NCBI GenBank assembly: GCA_036768485.1
Contig: JAVLUZ010000320.1
Location: 124,001-188,000, forward strand
Length of the DNA: 64,000 nt
Origin: Mermis nigrescens
Taxonomy: Eukaryota > Nematoda > Enoplea > Mermithida > Mermithidae
Direction of reading: 5' to 3'
This document shows positions 27,201 to 37,454 of this stretch, one piece after another. The notes under the pieces are model-generated. The model was not told the DNA's origin and did no database searches. It saw only the letters and a program-made list of their open reading frames with translations. The position numbers and the translations under genes are program-made. Numbering within the stretch: the first letter of the stretch is position 1; each line of letters begins with the position of its first letter.

Positions 27201-30200
27201 AAGAAAATATTTACGCTAATTTTTGAATCTATCCAACAGGGAATTCTACGTAGGTTTTTCCTATGATTAAGGTTAGTGCTTAAAATGTGTAATGAGAATG
27301 TAGTGTTTAAGAACAAAATCATGGTAAGAAAAACTGGAATACTAGCAAGAAAATTGCTTCGATGGAGCAAAAAAATGTGAGTGAATATACTTGGATTTCT
27401 TTATTCTTAATGATGTAAAAGGAGGTGACTGGGGAAAATTTCCATATATGCGCAAAAGCTGTAAGAATGTGCTAAACAGTTAGACTTCCTCTAAACTACG
27501 CAAAAATCGGATTATATTCTCCGGCCTGTGAAAAACCAAGTTTCAGTCACAAAACATTTCTTGCAATTTCGCAAAGAACAATTGAGAAGCTTTCATGTTT
27601 GTAAATAATACATTTAGTAGTCATGAAAGTGTCTTCAATGCTCTTTTGTGGAACACTTAAATACGCTTTGTGACTACACCCTCATTTTTCACAGGCCGCA
27701 GAATATCACTTCGATTTTTGCGTTGTTTGTAGGAAGTCTAACTGTTTAGCACATTCCTATGGCTTCTGCGCATATAGGGAAATCTTTCCTAGTCCCCTCC
27801 TTTCACATCCTTAACAATGAAGAAATTCAAGTATATTTACCTTTTTTGTTCCATCGGATCATTTTTCTTTGCTAGTTCCCTTCTTTTATTTTAATAATTC
27901 AGGCCATATATCCACAGGTGGGCAGTTTCCAAGATTCTGGAAGGGGAGGGGAGCAAGTAGCTGAAGAAATGTCTTTTTTCGCCTTTCGAGACCCTTTTAC
28001 ACTGATTTGATCACAGATCAAGAAATATTGCATTCAAAAAAATTTAACGTTTTGGGATGTTGTAGATCCTCTACATTATAAAACTAATTGGACTTGCACA
28101 GAAATCAAAGATGAAGCTAGAAAAAGCTTTAGGACACGCCAACACGCTGACAAATAAAAAAAACCCGTCTACCTAGCACTTTTGGTGCCTTTGCAACCAT
28201 TGAGGTGTAAAAAGAAATTTTAAAGGTCAGATCTCGTCAATCTACAACTCAGAGGAAACATTTTTTGAAAAAAATTGGTCCTCCTGCAAATTATTTGATA
28301 TCCAATGTTCTGGAGCGGAAAAGCGCTACTCAGTGTAAACTTTACATCTGTGCTATATAACGCAATATTGGGTTTGTAGGAACAAAAATAAACTAAGATC
28401 TGTACCGCTGAGGTCAGGACACATTTTAATCATAATCAGTATGTTCCGCCTACTCGAGCGGAGTAGCTGAGAAGAAATTCCGTTTTTCGTCTCGAACCAT
28501 TTATACCAAAAACGATCGCAGAATCAAGAAATATTGCGGTAAGAAGAGAAAAAAATTTTACGTATTGAGATGTTGTTACCCTCTACATTATAAAACCAAT
28601 TGGACTGCACAGAAACCACAATTGAGTTAGATAAGCTTTAGGGCACGCTAAATGGTAAAAAACCCGTATAGCTCTTACACTTTTGTTGCAACAACCATTG
28701 ACTAGCAAAGAATTTTTAAGGTCAGAATTCAGTAATCTACTACTAAGGAGCAGCGTGCAAAAAAATTGCCCCCCCCACAAATTGTGAGTATTATTCAATG
28801 CTCTCGGCGAGAAAAGTGCTTCTTGTAGCAAACTCTACTTACTTGTGCTAATAACGTCAACAATGGTTGTATAGAAAAAAAAAACTGGATCCAATGTAAC
28901 GCTAAAAATCAGGGCACATTTTGAAGCACTTCAGTAGCATGTTCCACTAACTTAGCGGAGTAGCTGAAAAGAAATTTCGTTTTTCGTCTCGAATCCTTTA
29001 CACTAGAACGATCACAGAACGAAGAAATATTGCGTAACAAAGAGAAAAAAATTTGTGTTTCGAGAGTATTGTAATACCTGCTGCATTATAAAACCAAATT
29101 GGACTGCACAGCAGCCAAAAATTGAGTTAGATAGCTTTAGGACACGCTAACAGTAAAAAACCAGTATACTTTACACTTTTGTGAAACAACTATTAAGAGT
29201 AAAGAAATTTTAAAGTCAGACTCGTTATCTACAACTCAAGTGAATCATTAAAAAATTTACCCTCCGGAAATGGATTGATACCCAATGCTGTGGGCGAAAA
29301 AAAGAGCTTCTGAGTGTAAACTTTACACTTGTGCTAATAACGCAATATTGGGTGTGTAGAAACAAAATAAATTAGGATCTGTAACTGCAAAGGTCAGGGC
29401 ACATTTTAAGCATAATTAGTAGGTGTTCGCCTACATCAGCGGAGTAACTGAAGAAATTTCGTTTTTATTCTTGAATCCTTTACACTAGAAGCGATCACTT
29501 AACGAAAAATATTGCGTCGAAAGAGAAAAAAATTTACGTTTTGAGATGTTGTAACCCTCTACATTATAAAACCAATTGGACTGCAGAGAAACCAAAATTG
29601 AGTTAGATAAGCTTTAGGATACGCTAATAGTAAAAGACCCGTATACTTTACACTTGTTGTGCAACATTCATTGAATGTAAAGAAATTTTAAGGTCAGAAT
29701 TCGATAATCTACAACTAAGGGGCAACGTTTGCAAAAAAATTGGTCCTCCACAAATTGTTTGATACCCAATGCTCTGAGCGGAAAAGTGCTTCTCGGTGTA
29801 AACTTTACATTCGTGCTAATACCGCAATATTGGGTGTCTAGAAACAAAACTAAACTAGGAATTGTAACGCTATGATCAGGGCATATTTTAAGCATCATTA
29901 GCATGTTCCGCCTCCTTAGCGGAGTAGCTGGAGAAATTTCGTTTTTCGTCTCGAAACCTTTACACTAAAACGATCACAGATCAAGAAATATTGCGTTAAA
30001 AAAGAAAGAAAATTAGTGTTATGAGATATTGCAACCCTCTACATTATAAAACTAAATTGGACTGCACAGAAACCAAAATTGGAGTTAGATAAGCTGAAGG
30101 ACACGCAAAGAGTAAATAACACGTATACTTTACACTTTTGTGTAAGAATTATTGAGAGTAAATAAATTTTAAGTTCAGATTCGTAATCTACAACTCAGGG

Positions 30201-33200
30201 GCAACATTTTAAAAAATAGGCCCTCCGCAAATTATTTGATTTTTCGGTTTACACTTTACACACTCTTTGCTAACTCGGTATGGAGTGTAAACAAAAAAAA
30301 GATGGGCATCGAATTTTTTAATTATCCATGGAATAAAAAAGCCGCACTCCCAAGGTGCGTACCGTTGTTGCTGTGAGGGGGACACAAATTTCGCACTCGC
30401 TGTGATAAACATATAAGAAGAAAGGATGGCCAAGTATATTATAGGTAGCGCTATTGCGCTACCTATGAAAAACCACGTTGTGCAGCGCATAAATTCTCTA
30501 AACTTTGTTAAAACTATCCTTATCATTTTGTCCGCACAGTATTTGTAAGCATATGTCTATTGCATTATGCTTAAACAGAAACAATATCGAAATTATACTG
30601 TCTGTGATCTTCGAGATCGTAAATAAGCAATACGGATCTTCCTGATGATCTGGTATCCACATGGTTTGGCATTGTTCTCTCCTGTACACGAGCTTGTTTT
30701 CATTCATGTCGATTATTTCATAAGCTGTCTTGTTAGAGTTCGTGCTTAAGAAGTTGTTATATCAAGAATTTGACTTTAAATATGCAGACATAAACTACAA
30801 CGAGATCTATTGTTATCCTGCGAAAAAAACATTGAAGGAAATGAGTAATTTCTCTCAATGAAATGCTTGTGAAAGGTTAAGCCATTTATGATCTTGCTTC
30901 TGCAATGTTTTCCTAGTCTTTAAGCCAAAAGTGCTGTCAAAATCGGACTAAATTTTCTAAAAAAATGCGGTCAAGCAAGACTCAGACGTTCTGGCCTAGT
31001 CTCACTGATCTTAAAAATTGAAACACGGCAACATGAAAAACTCTGCTGTTTTTATACAGAGCTGGTTTCGTTGTTGGTAACCTCACATGCGCGTGAGGAT
31101 CTAGGGATCTTACCCCAGGAATGTGAATGACTTTATAAATCGACAGACTGCCAGAATTAAGCCTTTGATGTTTATTTTTTGGCGATTTTGCCCCATCAGA
31201 CACCCAGCCCCAGAATCTGATTGTTGCTCGTGGTTGCTGATGTGGCGTGGCGAGTCATCTCATAATGTTAACGAATCTGGCTATCTAAATCGATCCTAAT
31301 CGACAATCGCATCCTTACTACACCTCAGCGTGGGGGTTTGGGGTATGCACCCCTCAGATGGCCGGATACCCCACCCCAGAATTCAATTTTCGTAAATTTC
31401 GCAATTTTTTGTGATGCCAATGGATAGTGCTCGATGAGAAACCTTAGAAAAAATAGTGTTTTTTGCCATTCCACCATTTTTAAGTCCATTTTTTGACCTT
31501 AACAGAATTTCACCCTGCCCCAGAATTTTGGTGCCGCCCACGTATGATCCTAACTATTAGCTCCATTATATCAAAGGACTGAGAATAACGATTTCTGCAC
31601 TTACGCTTAACAGAAACAATAAGTGTCAGTCTTGAATAGCAAGTGAAGCAGTTTCTCTGATGTGCTCTAAATGTTTTGTAGTAGATATGTCTCCATCATA
31701 GACGCACAGTGTCGGGGTGCGCGAAGGAGAATGGTGAAATACCGGATTCGGGATCAGTGTATTTAGTGCATTTGCATATACTTTTTTGCTAGTTACCTAC
31801 ATAAACTGTGTGCTTTTAACTCTTAAATAGTTTGTTTGGATTTTTGGCAACACTTTATAAGACGGTTATTTTATCACAATATGAACACTTACACTCTTAG
31901 TTGCAGCCTAAGTGAAAGCACAACGATTTGCTGCTTGCTGATGGAAACTTACCTTAATAGGTCGCTAATCATTACTTGCCTATCTCAATAAAACTTTACT
32001 AAATAAGTAGCTAATCATTATAAGCCTATCCCAACTGAGTTTTTTCACGACAATCAGCCGAAGTACGCTAAGCCGATCTCCATTTGCATTTTAAAATTCG
32101 TCATATCAAAAATTAAGCTTGGCAAGAGGAGACGTTACTATACCTCGTGATCTGGAGGAGGAAGGAGTAAGAGAAGGGTTCTAAGCATACCTGGGCGTGG
32201 GGGGTTTAGGGAGTATGCACCCCGTAGAACCCAAAATACACCCACCCTCCCAGAAATCAATATACTCCTCAGAATTTAATTTTTAGATTTTTTTCGCAAT
32301 TTTTTGATGCCAATGGATAGTGCTCGATGAGAAACGTAGAAAAATGATGTTTTTTCGCCATACTATCATTTTAAGGCCATTTTTTTACCTTTGAAAAACT
32401 CTTGCACCCTCAAAACTTTAATGCCGCCCACCTATGGTTTTCATCCCTCCCCCGTCAGAAAACTTTTCACTCCTAACCGGGAATTTTTTATTCATCCGAA
32501 ATTTGCGATTTTTCATTAAGTTCGTGGAAAACGTCCTATTTTAAGCTTTTTTTATCGCTTTTGACTCCAAAGATTCAATTTTCGGCGCTGTATACTGATT
32601 TTCGACTATATTTTGTTCGATTGATTTTTCTCGCGTAATAAAAAAGTTTTTTATGTTTATGTGTTCAGAAAAGAAAGAGCTTTGTCAGAAATGCCATGAA
32701 ATGCTGTTTTTCGACGCATATCCATCATTTTTGAGCCCAAAAAAGGCACTTTGCAATAAATTTTTGGTATCACCTGCCAGAAAACCCATGCTGTGCATGT
32801 CTGGACATTACTGACCTATTCACGGGTCGCATTGTGACAGCGAGTGGAGCCTCGAGCTGAGTCTTAGATGAATCCATAATAAGGATTTTCTGTCCTTCAA
32901 TCTGACGATTTACGCTGTACAATAAAATACCATTCCAAGTAATCGAAAACAAACGAAACGAATGTGAGGAATCGCACATCTCCAACCCAAGTTCTTCGTC
33001 TGAGTCAGCTGTCTTGATTTCGTATTCTCCAATAAGTTTATACACTAGGAGAATACCATAAGATTATTAGAATATCAACATGCATGCATGCAAAGTTTGT
33101 GTTCAAGCAGAATAAAAATCGACAAAGCAAAATCCGATTAAAAAATGTATAAAAGAAGAGCAGTCGAAATAATTTAAATTGCAAAAAATTAGTTTTTATA

Positions 33201-36200
33201 GAAAGGCTACAGCCATGTATGTATGCAGCTTATGAGTGCAATAATTAAAATCATGTACCTACGTATGTAAATCAATCACAATAGTGCTTCTAATTGAGCA
33301 TCAATTCAAGCAACTTTATTAGCAATAACCATATTGTACATACATGAAGATTTGCGAAACAGTCTTAATGTATGTTGCTCGAGTACTAAAAATTGCTTTT
33401 AGTGCACAACGTCTCATTGGATTGACTATAAAATTCATACCTACTCGGTGAGGCCAACTTTTAGTTGTATATTTTTTACCGTTTACTGCAACTTTATGAG
33501 AACATTTTTATTGTGCGAAAATTGGAAAATCTTCAGTCTGTTCTCGAATCCTTAGCGCATGCAGGATAATTGCTGAATCGATGTAAATCGATTAAAAGAG
33601 CGTTTTTAATTGAAGCAAGCAACGACATGCTGCGCGTAAAACTCAGTGCATGCAGTAATTTTATATTGCAAAATTATTTGATACTAGCAAAGAAAAACGC
33701 ACCGATGTAACAAAGAGGACCAATATACTTGAAATTGCAGATTATTAAATACATAAAAGGAGGGGACTAGGAAAAAGTCACCCATCCGCTCAGAAAATCA
33801 TAAGAATCTGCTAAAAATCAGATTTCTCTAAGCAACACGAAATCGAAGTATATAATATATTCAGCGGTCTACAGAAGGTAGTTGTGGCCACAAGTTGGCG
33901 TGAGGGGCTTCAGGGAGTGCACCCCAGAAGATGAAAAACCCCATAGATTACTGTAGGTCCTCAGAATTATATTTTTAGTAACATTTTTGGTGATTTTGCC
34001 CAACCATACCCCTCCCAGAATTTTCTTGCTGCCCATGTACGGTCGAGGCCTTTGTTTGAGAAATAAATAACACAATACTTCATTCTTTACACATCAAACG
34101 GAGCGATCTTACTAAAGAGAACGAGAGCCATAATAAACAGCGTTATACTAATGTCATACACCTATGGAGCCTTTTACCTGAGTATTGATTAAATATTGTC
34201 ATGAAAATTTGGTACTGATCTCAAACGAAATCGGTTACTTTATACAGGCCAAGGTTTCCTTCCAAGCTGTTCACCAAACACCAGTGATAAGTATTTTGAG
34301 AGGACGCCTTCTTTTCCCAGAGGCCGCAGAATATACTTCGATTTCTGTGTTACTTAGAGAAATCTGTTATTCAGCAGATTCTTATGATTTTTGAGCGCAT
34401 AGGTGACTTTTTCTAGTATTCTATTTTTATGTCTTTAATAATCCGCAACTCCAAGTCTATTCGTCCGTTTTGTCCCATCGGAGCACTTTTCTTTGCTAGT
34501 ACCCCACTTTTAACTAGCATGATTTGAGTAAACCGGTCAGAAGACACATTCGGTAACATGCCACAATCCTTACAGCGGTCCAAGAACGCGGAAAACTATA
34601 TTGTTCTGAACATCAGCATTATATTCTTAAACATGATCACCTTTACCTTTTACCTTATTGAAGCAGATCAAATGTTCTCAACATAAGCTTTACGCATTTC
34701 CTGGGTAGTAAAGAACACTTACAGTCAGATTCGTAAGCCTGGCATTACATAGAACATTTTGAAAATTTGAGCTTTCTGCAACGCTTTAGAACTAAAATTA
34801 ATTTTCAGCGTAATATTAGCATAACTACCGGTTGTAAAGAAAGCATACAGTCAGATTTCGTAATCCTAACCTTACGGAACATCTTTCGAAACAGAATTAC
34901 GTTTTGCAATTTTCTGGAAGTAAAATAAATTTGAAGTGTAAACTTTACACATCAACAATAATTGAATAGTATAAACTTTACATAACTTGAGGGTGTAGAG
35001 AAAACTGGCAGCCAGATTCGTAATTCTGACTTTACATAAGACATTTTGAAAAAAATTAATCTTTTGCAACGCTATAGAAGTAAAGTTAATTTCCAGTGTA
35101 AACTTTACACACCCACCTAGTATAAAGAAGATTTAAGTTGAATTCGTAATTCTGATATAACTCTCATATTACAATCAATATGAAAAAATAACTCTTCACA
35201 ATGGTCTGAAGACATAAATATTAGATGCAAACTACTTTACAACACTGTTGGGTGTACACAAATGCGCCCAATTGAAGTATGACGTTTGATCCCTGGTGCA
35301 TTTTTAGACTTGTGATCATGTCCAGACTCATAACCAGAGAAGTTGGCAGAAAAAACAAAACAAAAACACGTTTAACAACCCCGATTTTTGACTTTGTACC
35401 TTTCGAAAAAGCTCAATATTGATGTAAATAAAGACAATTTTCTGTCACACGTATTCCTTAGAAAGTTCTTTATTCTTATTCCATTTGACTTAACCCGACT
35501 TCTAACTGGAGAGAAAGCCGAACAAAAAAGAGATAAAGACGTATTTTTCCATTATCCATCACATTGTGAACTTTAAAAATCTGAACCTGACTCCCCATTG
35601 AGTGTTACAAAATTTGGTTAGCGCAAGTTTGTAGCATTTGGATCGTAATACGCTTGTGTACGAAAACTTCTGTTCCACATCCGAGTTAAGATATTGCCCA
35701 ATGAAAAAAAGAAAAAAGTGTTTTTCGTTTAATGCTACATCCAAATTTCGAATTTTACACCTCCAGAAATAACTCAATATTGAATTTTTCAATGGCGGTT
35801 CGCTAAGACGAAGCGCCCTTTGAACGTACTTTATTTTAATTCTATTCAACTTGTCCCATACAGGCGGAGAAGTTGGCGAAAAAATCTGAGACCAGGTAAG
35901 CCTAAGGTAGCCCTTGGGTCCTAGTACATTTCTATCAGAAAAACTCTTTTGGGACTCATAATCGGAGTTGTTGACAGACCGAAAGAAGTAAAAAACGCGA
36001 CCAAAATCTGTCTCTACATTCGCATTTTTTCACTCTTCACACTCCTCCACGAGAACTAATGCAGAATTCAAGAAATACCGTTTTTAGAAGGACTTTATTT
36101 CCTACAATTCCATGCCTTTAAATTGTTTGAGGCATTTGCAGTGAGTTTTGTACAAGCTGCAGAAAAAACAACCAAAAATCGCTATTTTTATAACGTTACG

Positions 36201-36454
36201 CCAAAACTTTACACGCTCACTGCAAACTCGATATTGAGTTTAAACTGAAAAAAGTCTGCACACTCTTTTGTTATTCTCTACCTTTTAAAGAAACCGCACC
36301 CACCAGATTTTGTCCTATTATTATAGCTATAGGAGAGGAGAGCGGGGCGTTATATATTAGATTTGCTTTTGCACAAGTTTCTAAAAATCTCACCATCAAC
36401 AGTGTGCGCGATTGAGCATGTTGCAAACACGGTAAATACGAGAAACGACCTCAT
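15319..36454 (-). CDS. Secreted cysteine-rich modular protein, six-exon model
   Basis: Gene assembled by reading splice sites. Exons on the minus strand are 36454-36394, 33044-32816, 30744-30599, 19796-19575, 19507-19254 and 15535-15319; intron phases are 1, 2, 1, 1, 0, and the last exon leaves in phase 1. Every junction is phase-compatible, which five unrelated open stretches would rarely achieve. The 376 residues seen begin with a 16-20 residue signal peptide (MRSFLVFTVFATC...), so the product should be secreted. Exons 2-3 give about 125 residues of mixed polar and aromatic sequence. Exon 4 is a cysteine-rich segment with about 11 Cys in CPTC, CCSGC, CRTC and CSHC groupings. Exons 5-6 give about 155 residues with QMW and WRYLSLH motifs and several N-glycosylation sequons; these loosely recall beta-trefoil lectin segments, but I do not claim that family. 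The end is not found; a candidate exon 7 lies near 10.5 kb. Introns 1-3 and 5 are packed with repeats. Confidence 0.75.
15850..17220. repeat. Degenerate 145-bp-scale repeats with GGAAACGGGGTACCCCAT motif
   Basis: In intron 5. Successive blocks carry GGTACCCCATTTATT, AAGCTACACCCCATTTCCGTC and GGTTTCCCAAGTACGGCCC (about 16150, 16290, 16385 and 16605). The blocks differ by substitutions and partly by inversion (17060-17215). Unusually GC-rich for this region, but no frame is shared between blocks, so it is repeat rather than exon. Confidence 0.55.
17480..17590 (-). repeat. Family E end fragment
   Basis: Has AAGTCCCCTCCTTTTAAATTC and TTTTTTGTACCCTCTGAGC, matching one arm of the family E ends. 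17220-17480 and 17600-18700 have nothing else recognised. Confidence 0.5.
18720..18890 (-). repeat. Family C repeat
   Basis: Carries the conserved block ATTACTGTAGACTCCCTGAATTC and CCTTGCTACCCACGTATG, the reverse of 5700-5870. Confidence 0.65.
18917..19189 (+). mobile_element. Family A MITE in intron 5
   Basis: Has all family landmarks: CTAAGCGTG start, GAAACCAAAATAC twice, GATGCCAATGGATAGT, TTTTTTCGCCATACCACC and GGTGCTGCCCACGTATG. It starts about 65 bases from the donor of exon 5. Confidence 0.8.
19254..19507 (-). CDS. Exon 5 of the secreted-protein gene
   Basis: It is separated from exon 4 by a 67-base intron (19574-19508) with acceptor CGCTTAACAG. It encodes 84 residues starting WRLVNLDSNTPYSV and ending FPEDCYEI. 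EQMWLFN followed by a Gly-x-Ile and an NGRFLV strand resembles a lectin-like QxW repeat, which is only suggestive. The donor is GTAATA (19253-19248), weak, but gives phase 0, which matches exon 6. A family A repeat starts about 65 bases into the intron. Confidence 0.75.
19575..19796 (-). CDS. Exon 4: cysteine-rich segment
   Basis: The acceptor is a strong TTCCTCTTATTTGCAG ending at 19797 and the donor a consensus GTAAGT at 19574-19569. It encodes 74 residues with about 11 cysteines in short spaced pairs (CPTCFNC, CCSGC, GCRTC, CSHC) and several basic residues between them. In an extracellular protein these would be disulfides; the spacing alone would also fit a zinc-binding module. An apparent Met-Phe-Leu start just upstream is intron polypyrimidine tract, not a second signal peptide. 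Confidence 0.8.
19885..20450 (-). mobile_element. Family E element, one end lost
   Basis: The left inverted end is at 19885-20065 (TAGCAAAAAATGCTCCGATGG, GTAAAAGGAGGGGAC). The interior 20080-20450 is the reverse of 2760-3180. The other end is missing and family F follows directly. Confidence 0.65.
20458..21600 (+). repeat. Family F copy 2
   Basis: Starts AAGAATGCGGAAAACAGTATTG like the copies at 3460 and 34570, followed by about seven GTGTAAA-containing units. It lies in intron 3 and is shorter than the other copies. 21600-22320 shows nothing recognised. Confidence 0.65.
22325..22580 (+). repeat. Family K repeat
   Basis: Matches 11155-11475 (GCGTGG...TCTAGATC, then AAAATGAAGCAAAATAAAGG). 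Non-coding. Confidence 0.5.
22665..23020 (+). repeat. Family B repeat
   Basis: Starts CAAGCACAGCGTGGGAATTC, then GGTACGCGTCAAAAACATCG, TTTCTGACGATGCTCTATTC, a GGCGTGAAGCGCTAAAA palindromic step and a G-rich end. Confidence 0.65.
23240..23510 (+). repeat. G-rich minisatellite, strand-skewed
   Basis: About 15-17 degenerate units of the type GGGGGCGAGTTGTGT, almost no C-runs on this strand. It can be read open in several frames on both strands, so those frames are meaningless. It lies in intron 3. 23520-24170 has nothing else recognised. Confidence 0.8.
24176..24385 (+). repeat. AAT/TAA trinucleotide array
   Basis: About 200 bp of ATA/AAT units with scattered substitutions. Long Ile/Asn open frames here are artefacts. 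Confidence 0.95.
24628..25542. mobile_element. Element with GCGAAA-rich inverted ends
   Basis: 24628-24718 (CGCCCCTGACATTTCGC, CCCCCGAAACTTTC, ATGTTTCGCCGCC) and 25400-25542 are inverted copies built from short CATTTCGCCCC-like units. The interior is AT-rich with no frame. The plan (ends made of subterminal repeats) resembles the MULE at 55.8 kb, but I found no clear target duplication. Confidence 0.55.
25543..26454. other. Intron 3 sequence without recognised features
   Basis: Minus frames at 25552-25809 and 25911-26216 lack a convincing pair of splice sites and a family match. Nothing else seen. Confidence 0.4.
26455..26880 (+). repeat. Family G repeat
   Basis: Shares CATGTACAAA steps, GCTAAAATACGCTACC, TAAAATCGCTACTGTAC and a GCGCTTCGCGCC palindrome with the inverted copy at 52850-53230. 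Non-coding. Confidence 0.6.
27341..27876. mobile_element. Family E element, short form
   Basis: Inverted ends 27341-27540 and 27685-27876 (ACTAGCAAGAAAATTGC and TCATTTTTCTTTGCTAGT) enclose about 145 bp different from the long form at 2559-3384. It could fold into a long hairpin. Confidence 0.75.
27960..30470 (+). repeat. Family F copy 3 with roughly 490-bp satellite
   Basis: Landmark AAGAAATATTGC recurs near 28019, 28523, 29023, 29504 and 29980, giving four and a half units of 476-504 bp. Each unit has CATTATAAAACCAATTGGAC, GTGTAAACTTTACA, TAACGCAATATTGGGT and a TTCCGCCT-AGCGGAGTAGC inverted pair. The array ends with the family F right end at 30240-30470, including the perfect 11-bp stem ATAGGTAGCGC / GCGCTACCTAT. 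It lies within intron 3, ending 130 bp from exon 3. Confidence 0.8.
30599..30744 (-). CDS. Exon 3 of the secreted-protein gene
   Basis: The acceptor is ACTTCTTAAG at 30754-30745 and the donor GTATAA at 30598-30593, weaker than the others. It encodes 49 residues including NKTAYEIIDMNENKLVYRR and a DPYCLFTISKI end, with an N-x-T glycosylation sequon at its start. Phase 2 in and phase 1 out fit exons 2 and 4 exactly. Confidence 0.7.
31320..31547 (+). mobile_element. Family A MITE in intron 2
   Basis: A short version with one CCCCAGAATTCAATTTTCG block, GATGCCAATGGATAGTGC and GGTGCCGCCCACGTATG. Confidence 0.75.
32187..32436 (+). mobile_element. Family A MITE next to family B in intron 2
   Basis: ATACCTGGGCGTGGGG start, AACCCAAAATACACCC, TTTTTTCGCCATACTATC and ATGCCGCCCACCTATG end. 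It is contiguous with family B at 32440. Confidence 0.75.
32440..32806 (-). repeat. Family B repeat abutting exon 2
   Basis: Ends AAACCCATGCTGTGCATGTCTGG at about 32803, so that on the gene strand it begins roughly ten bases beyond the exon 2 donor. The interior has the GGCGCTGTATACTGATTTTCG version of the palindrome step. Confidence 0.65.
32816..33044 (-). CDS. Exon 2 of the secreted-protein gene
   Basis: The acceptor is TTCTCCTAG at 33053-33045 and the donor GTCAGT at 32815-32810. It encodes 76 residues starting VYKLIGEYEIK, acidic at first, then an alternating beta-type pattern (SFRLFSITWNG, ILLYSVNRQ, QKILIMD). It leaves in phase 2 and, joined to exon 3, makes AGC (Ser). A family B repeat begins only about 10 bases beyond the donor. 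Confidence 0.75.
33683..34500. mobile_element. Family E element with nested family C
   Basis: Ends ACTAGCAAAGAAAAACGC and GCACTTTTCTTTGCTAGT, flanked by TA on both sides. A family C copy (33885-34045) interrupts it; the related sequence at 36905-36940 shows the uninterrupted state. It lies in intron 1. Confidence 0.75.
34520..36350 (+). repeat. Family F copy 4 in intron 1
   Basis: Begins AGCATGATTTGAGTAAACCGG exactly as copy 1 does after its family E element, runs through about ten GTGTAAA units and ends with the common CGCACCCACCAGATTTTGTCC block, 40 bp short of exon 1. Confidence 0.75.
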
Positions 36455-36482
36455 GTCCGTGTAGTATGAGTCGAGTCGAGCT
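36394..36482 (-). CDS. Exon 1: signal peptide exon
   Basis: ATG at 36454 encodes 20 residues: a short basic N-terminus, a hydrophobic core (FLVFTVFA) and a small-residue region suited to signal peptidase. The exon ends in phase 1 at a GTGAGA donor (36393-36388). Upstream, 36483-36500 reads as a T-rich tract ending CAG, so the 5' boundary of this exon is probably an acceptor with a 28-base leader. The joined codon with exon 2 is GTG (Val). Repeat family F ends about 40 bases into the following intron. Confidence 0.75.
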
Positions 36483-36724
36483 CTGGAAACAAAAATACAG
36501 AAAACAAATTCAAAAGAGGTAATGATCAGCTTAACAAGAACGTACGAGATTGGAATGTGGACCCCGTAGAGCAAGAAAATACAAGATTAAGACCAAAGAA
36601 CAAAAAATTACAAGGCGAAAGAATGCCAAAAAAGTACGCTTAAGACGACCAATAGGGATATGATGACTAACTTTTGCATAGTATCCTTAAATTCATATAC
36701 AAACTTCGATTTAAATAGCAATCA

Positions 36725-36940
36725 AAGGTGCTCCGATCCGATAAAAAGGACGAATTTATTTGAAATTGCGAGTTATTTAGGATATAAAAGAAGGGGACTA
36801 GGAGAAGTCACCTATGTGCGCAAAAAATCAAAAGAATCTTCTAAAAAATCAGGCTTTCTCTAACCAACACAAAATCGAAGTATATTTTGCGGCCTACAGA
36901 AGGTAGTTGCACTTGGGTTTCAAAAATAAATAACACAACT
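36725..36940 (+). repeat. Family E end fragment upstream of exon 1
   Basis: GGTGCTCCGATCCGATAAAAAG, AAAGAAGGGGACTAGG, then TATTTTGCGGCCTACAGAAGG. It lies 270 bp upstream of the signal-peptide exon. 36940-37440 holds no recognised feature. Confidence 0.6.
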
Positions 36941-37454
36941 GTTTATTCTTGAAAAGGACTGATACATCTAAATTCGAAAAACGACAAATGATTTCTTTCA
37001 CCAATCTTATGTGGATGTAAATCCAAACTCGCGGCAAGGCACTAAACATGCGCAAACAAGCAAGCATTAAAGAAAATATGACATGTTGCAAGAATAATGT
37101 GTGAGGCAACCTCGTGCAAACAAATGCAACAGTGCATAATAATAGAAATGGAAATTTGAATGGCTCATGTAGGACGCAAAAGCAGGAGAAAATGTTGCAA
37201 AAATCGTTGCAGGCCTCGGCTCCAGTATAAAGGGCGGCCCCGGTACAGCTTCAGAGAAAACATTATCTGCGCATCCACTTTGTGCACTAATGTGCCACAA
37301 TGTGCGATTAATAAGCTGCACTGTGTCGCACAGTGCACTGCATTGTTATGTACACTTGGTAGTTTGCAGTGCATTGTGTGATATGTTATTTTTTGCTTTT
37401 TGCTTATAAACAGAACCCCCTGAATTTGATCACTGTCCCTGTATGGTTACACAG

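Noticed and set aside
30442..30480. Helitron 3' end, because of the terminal hairpin of family F
   Set aside because: No CTRR end follows the hairpin and no TC start was found.
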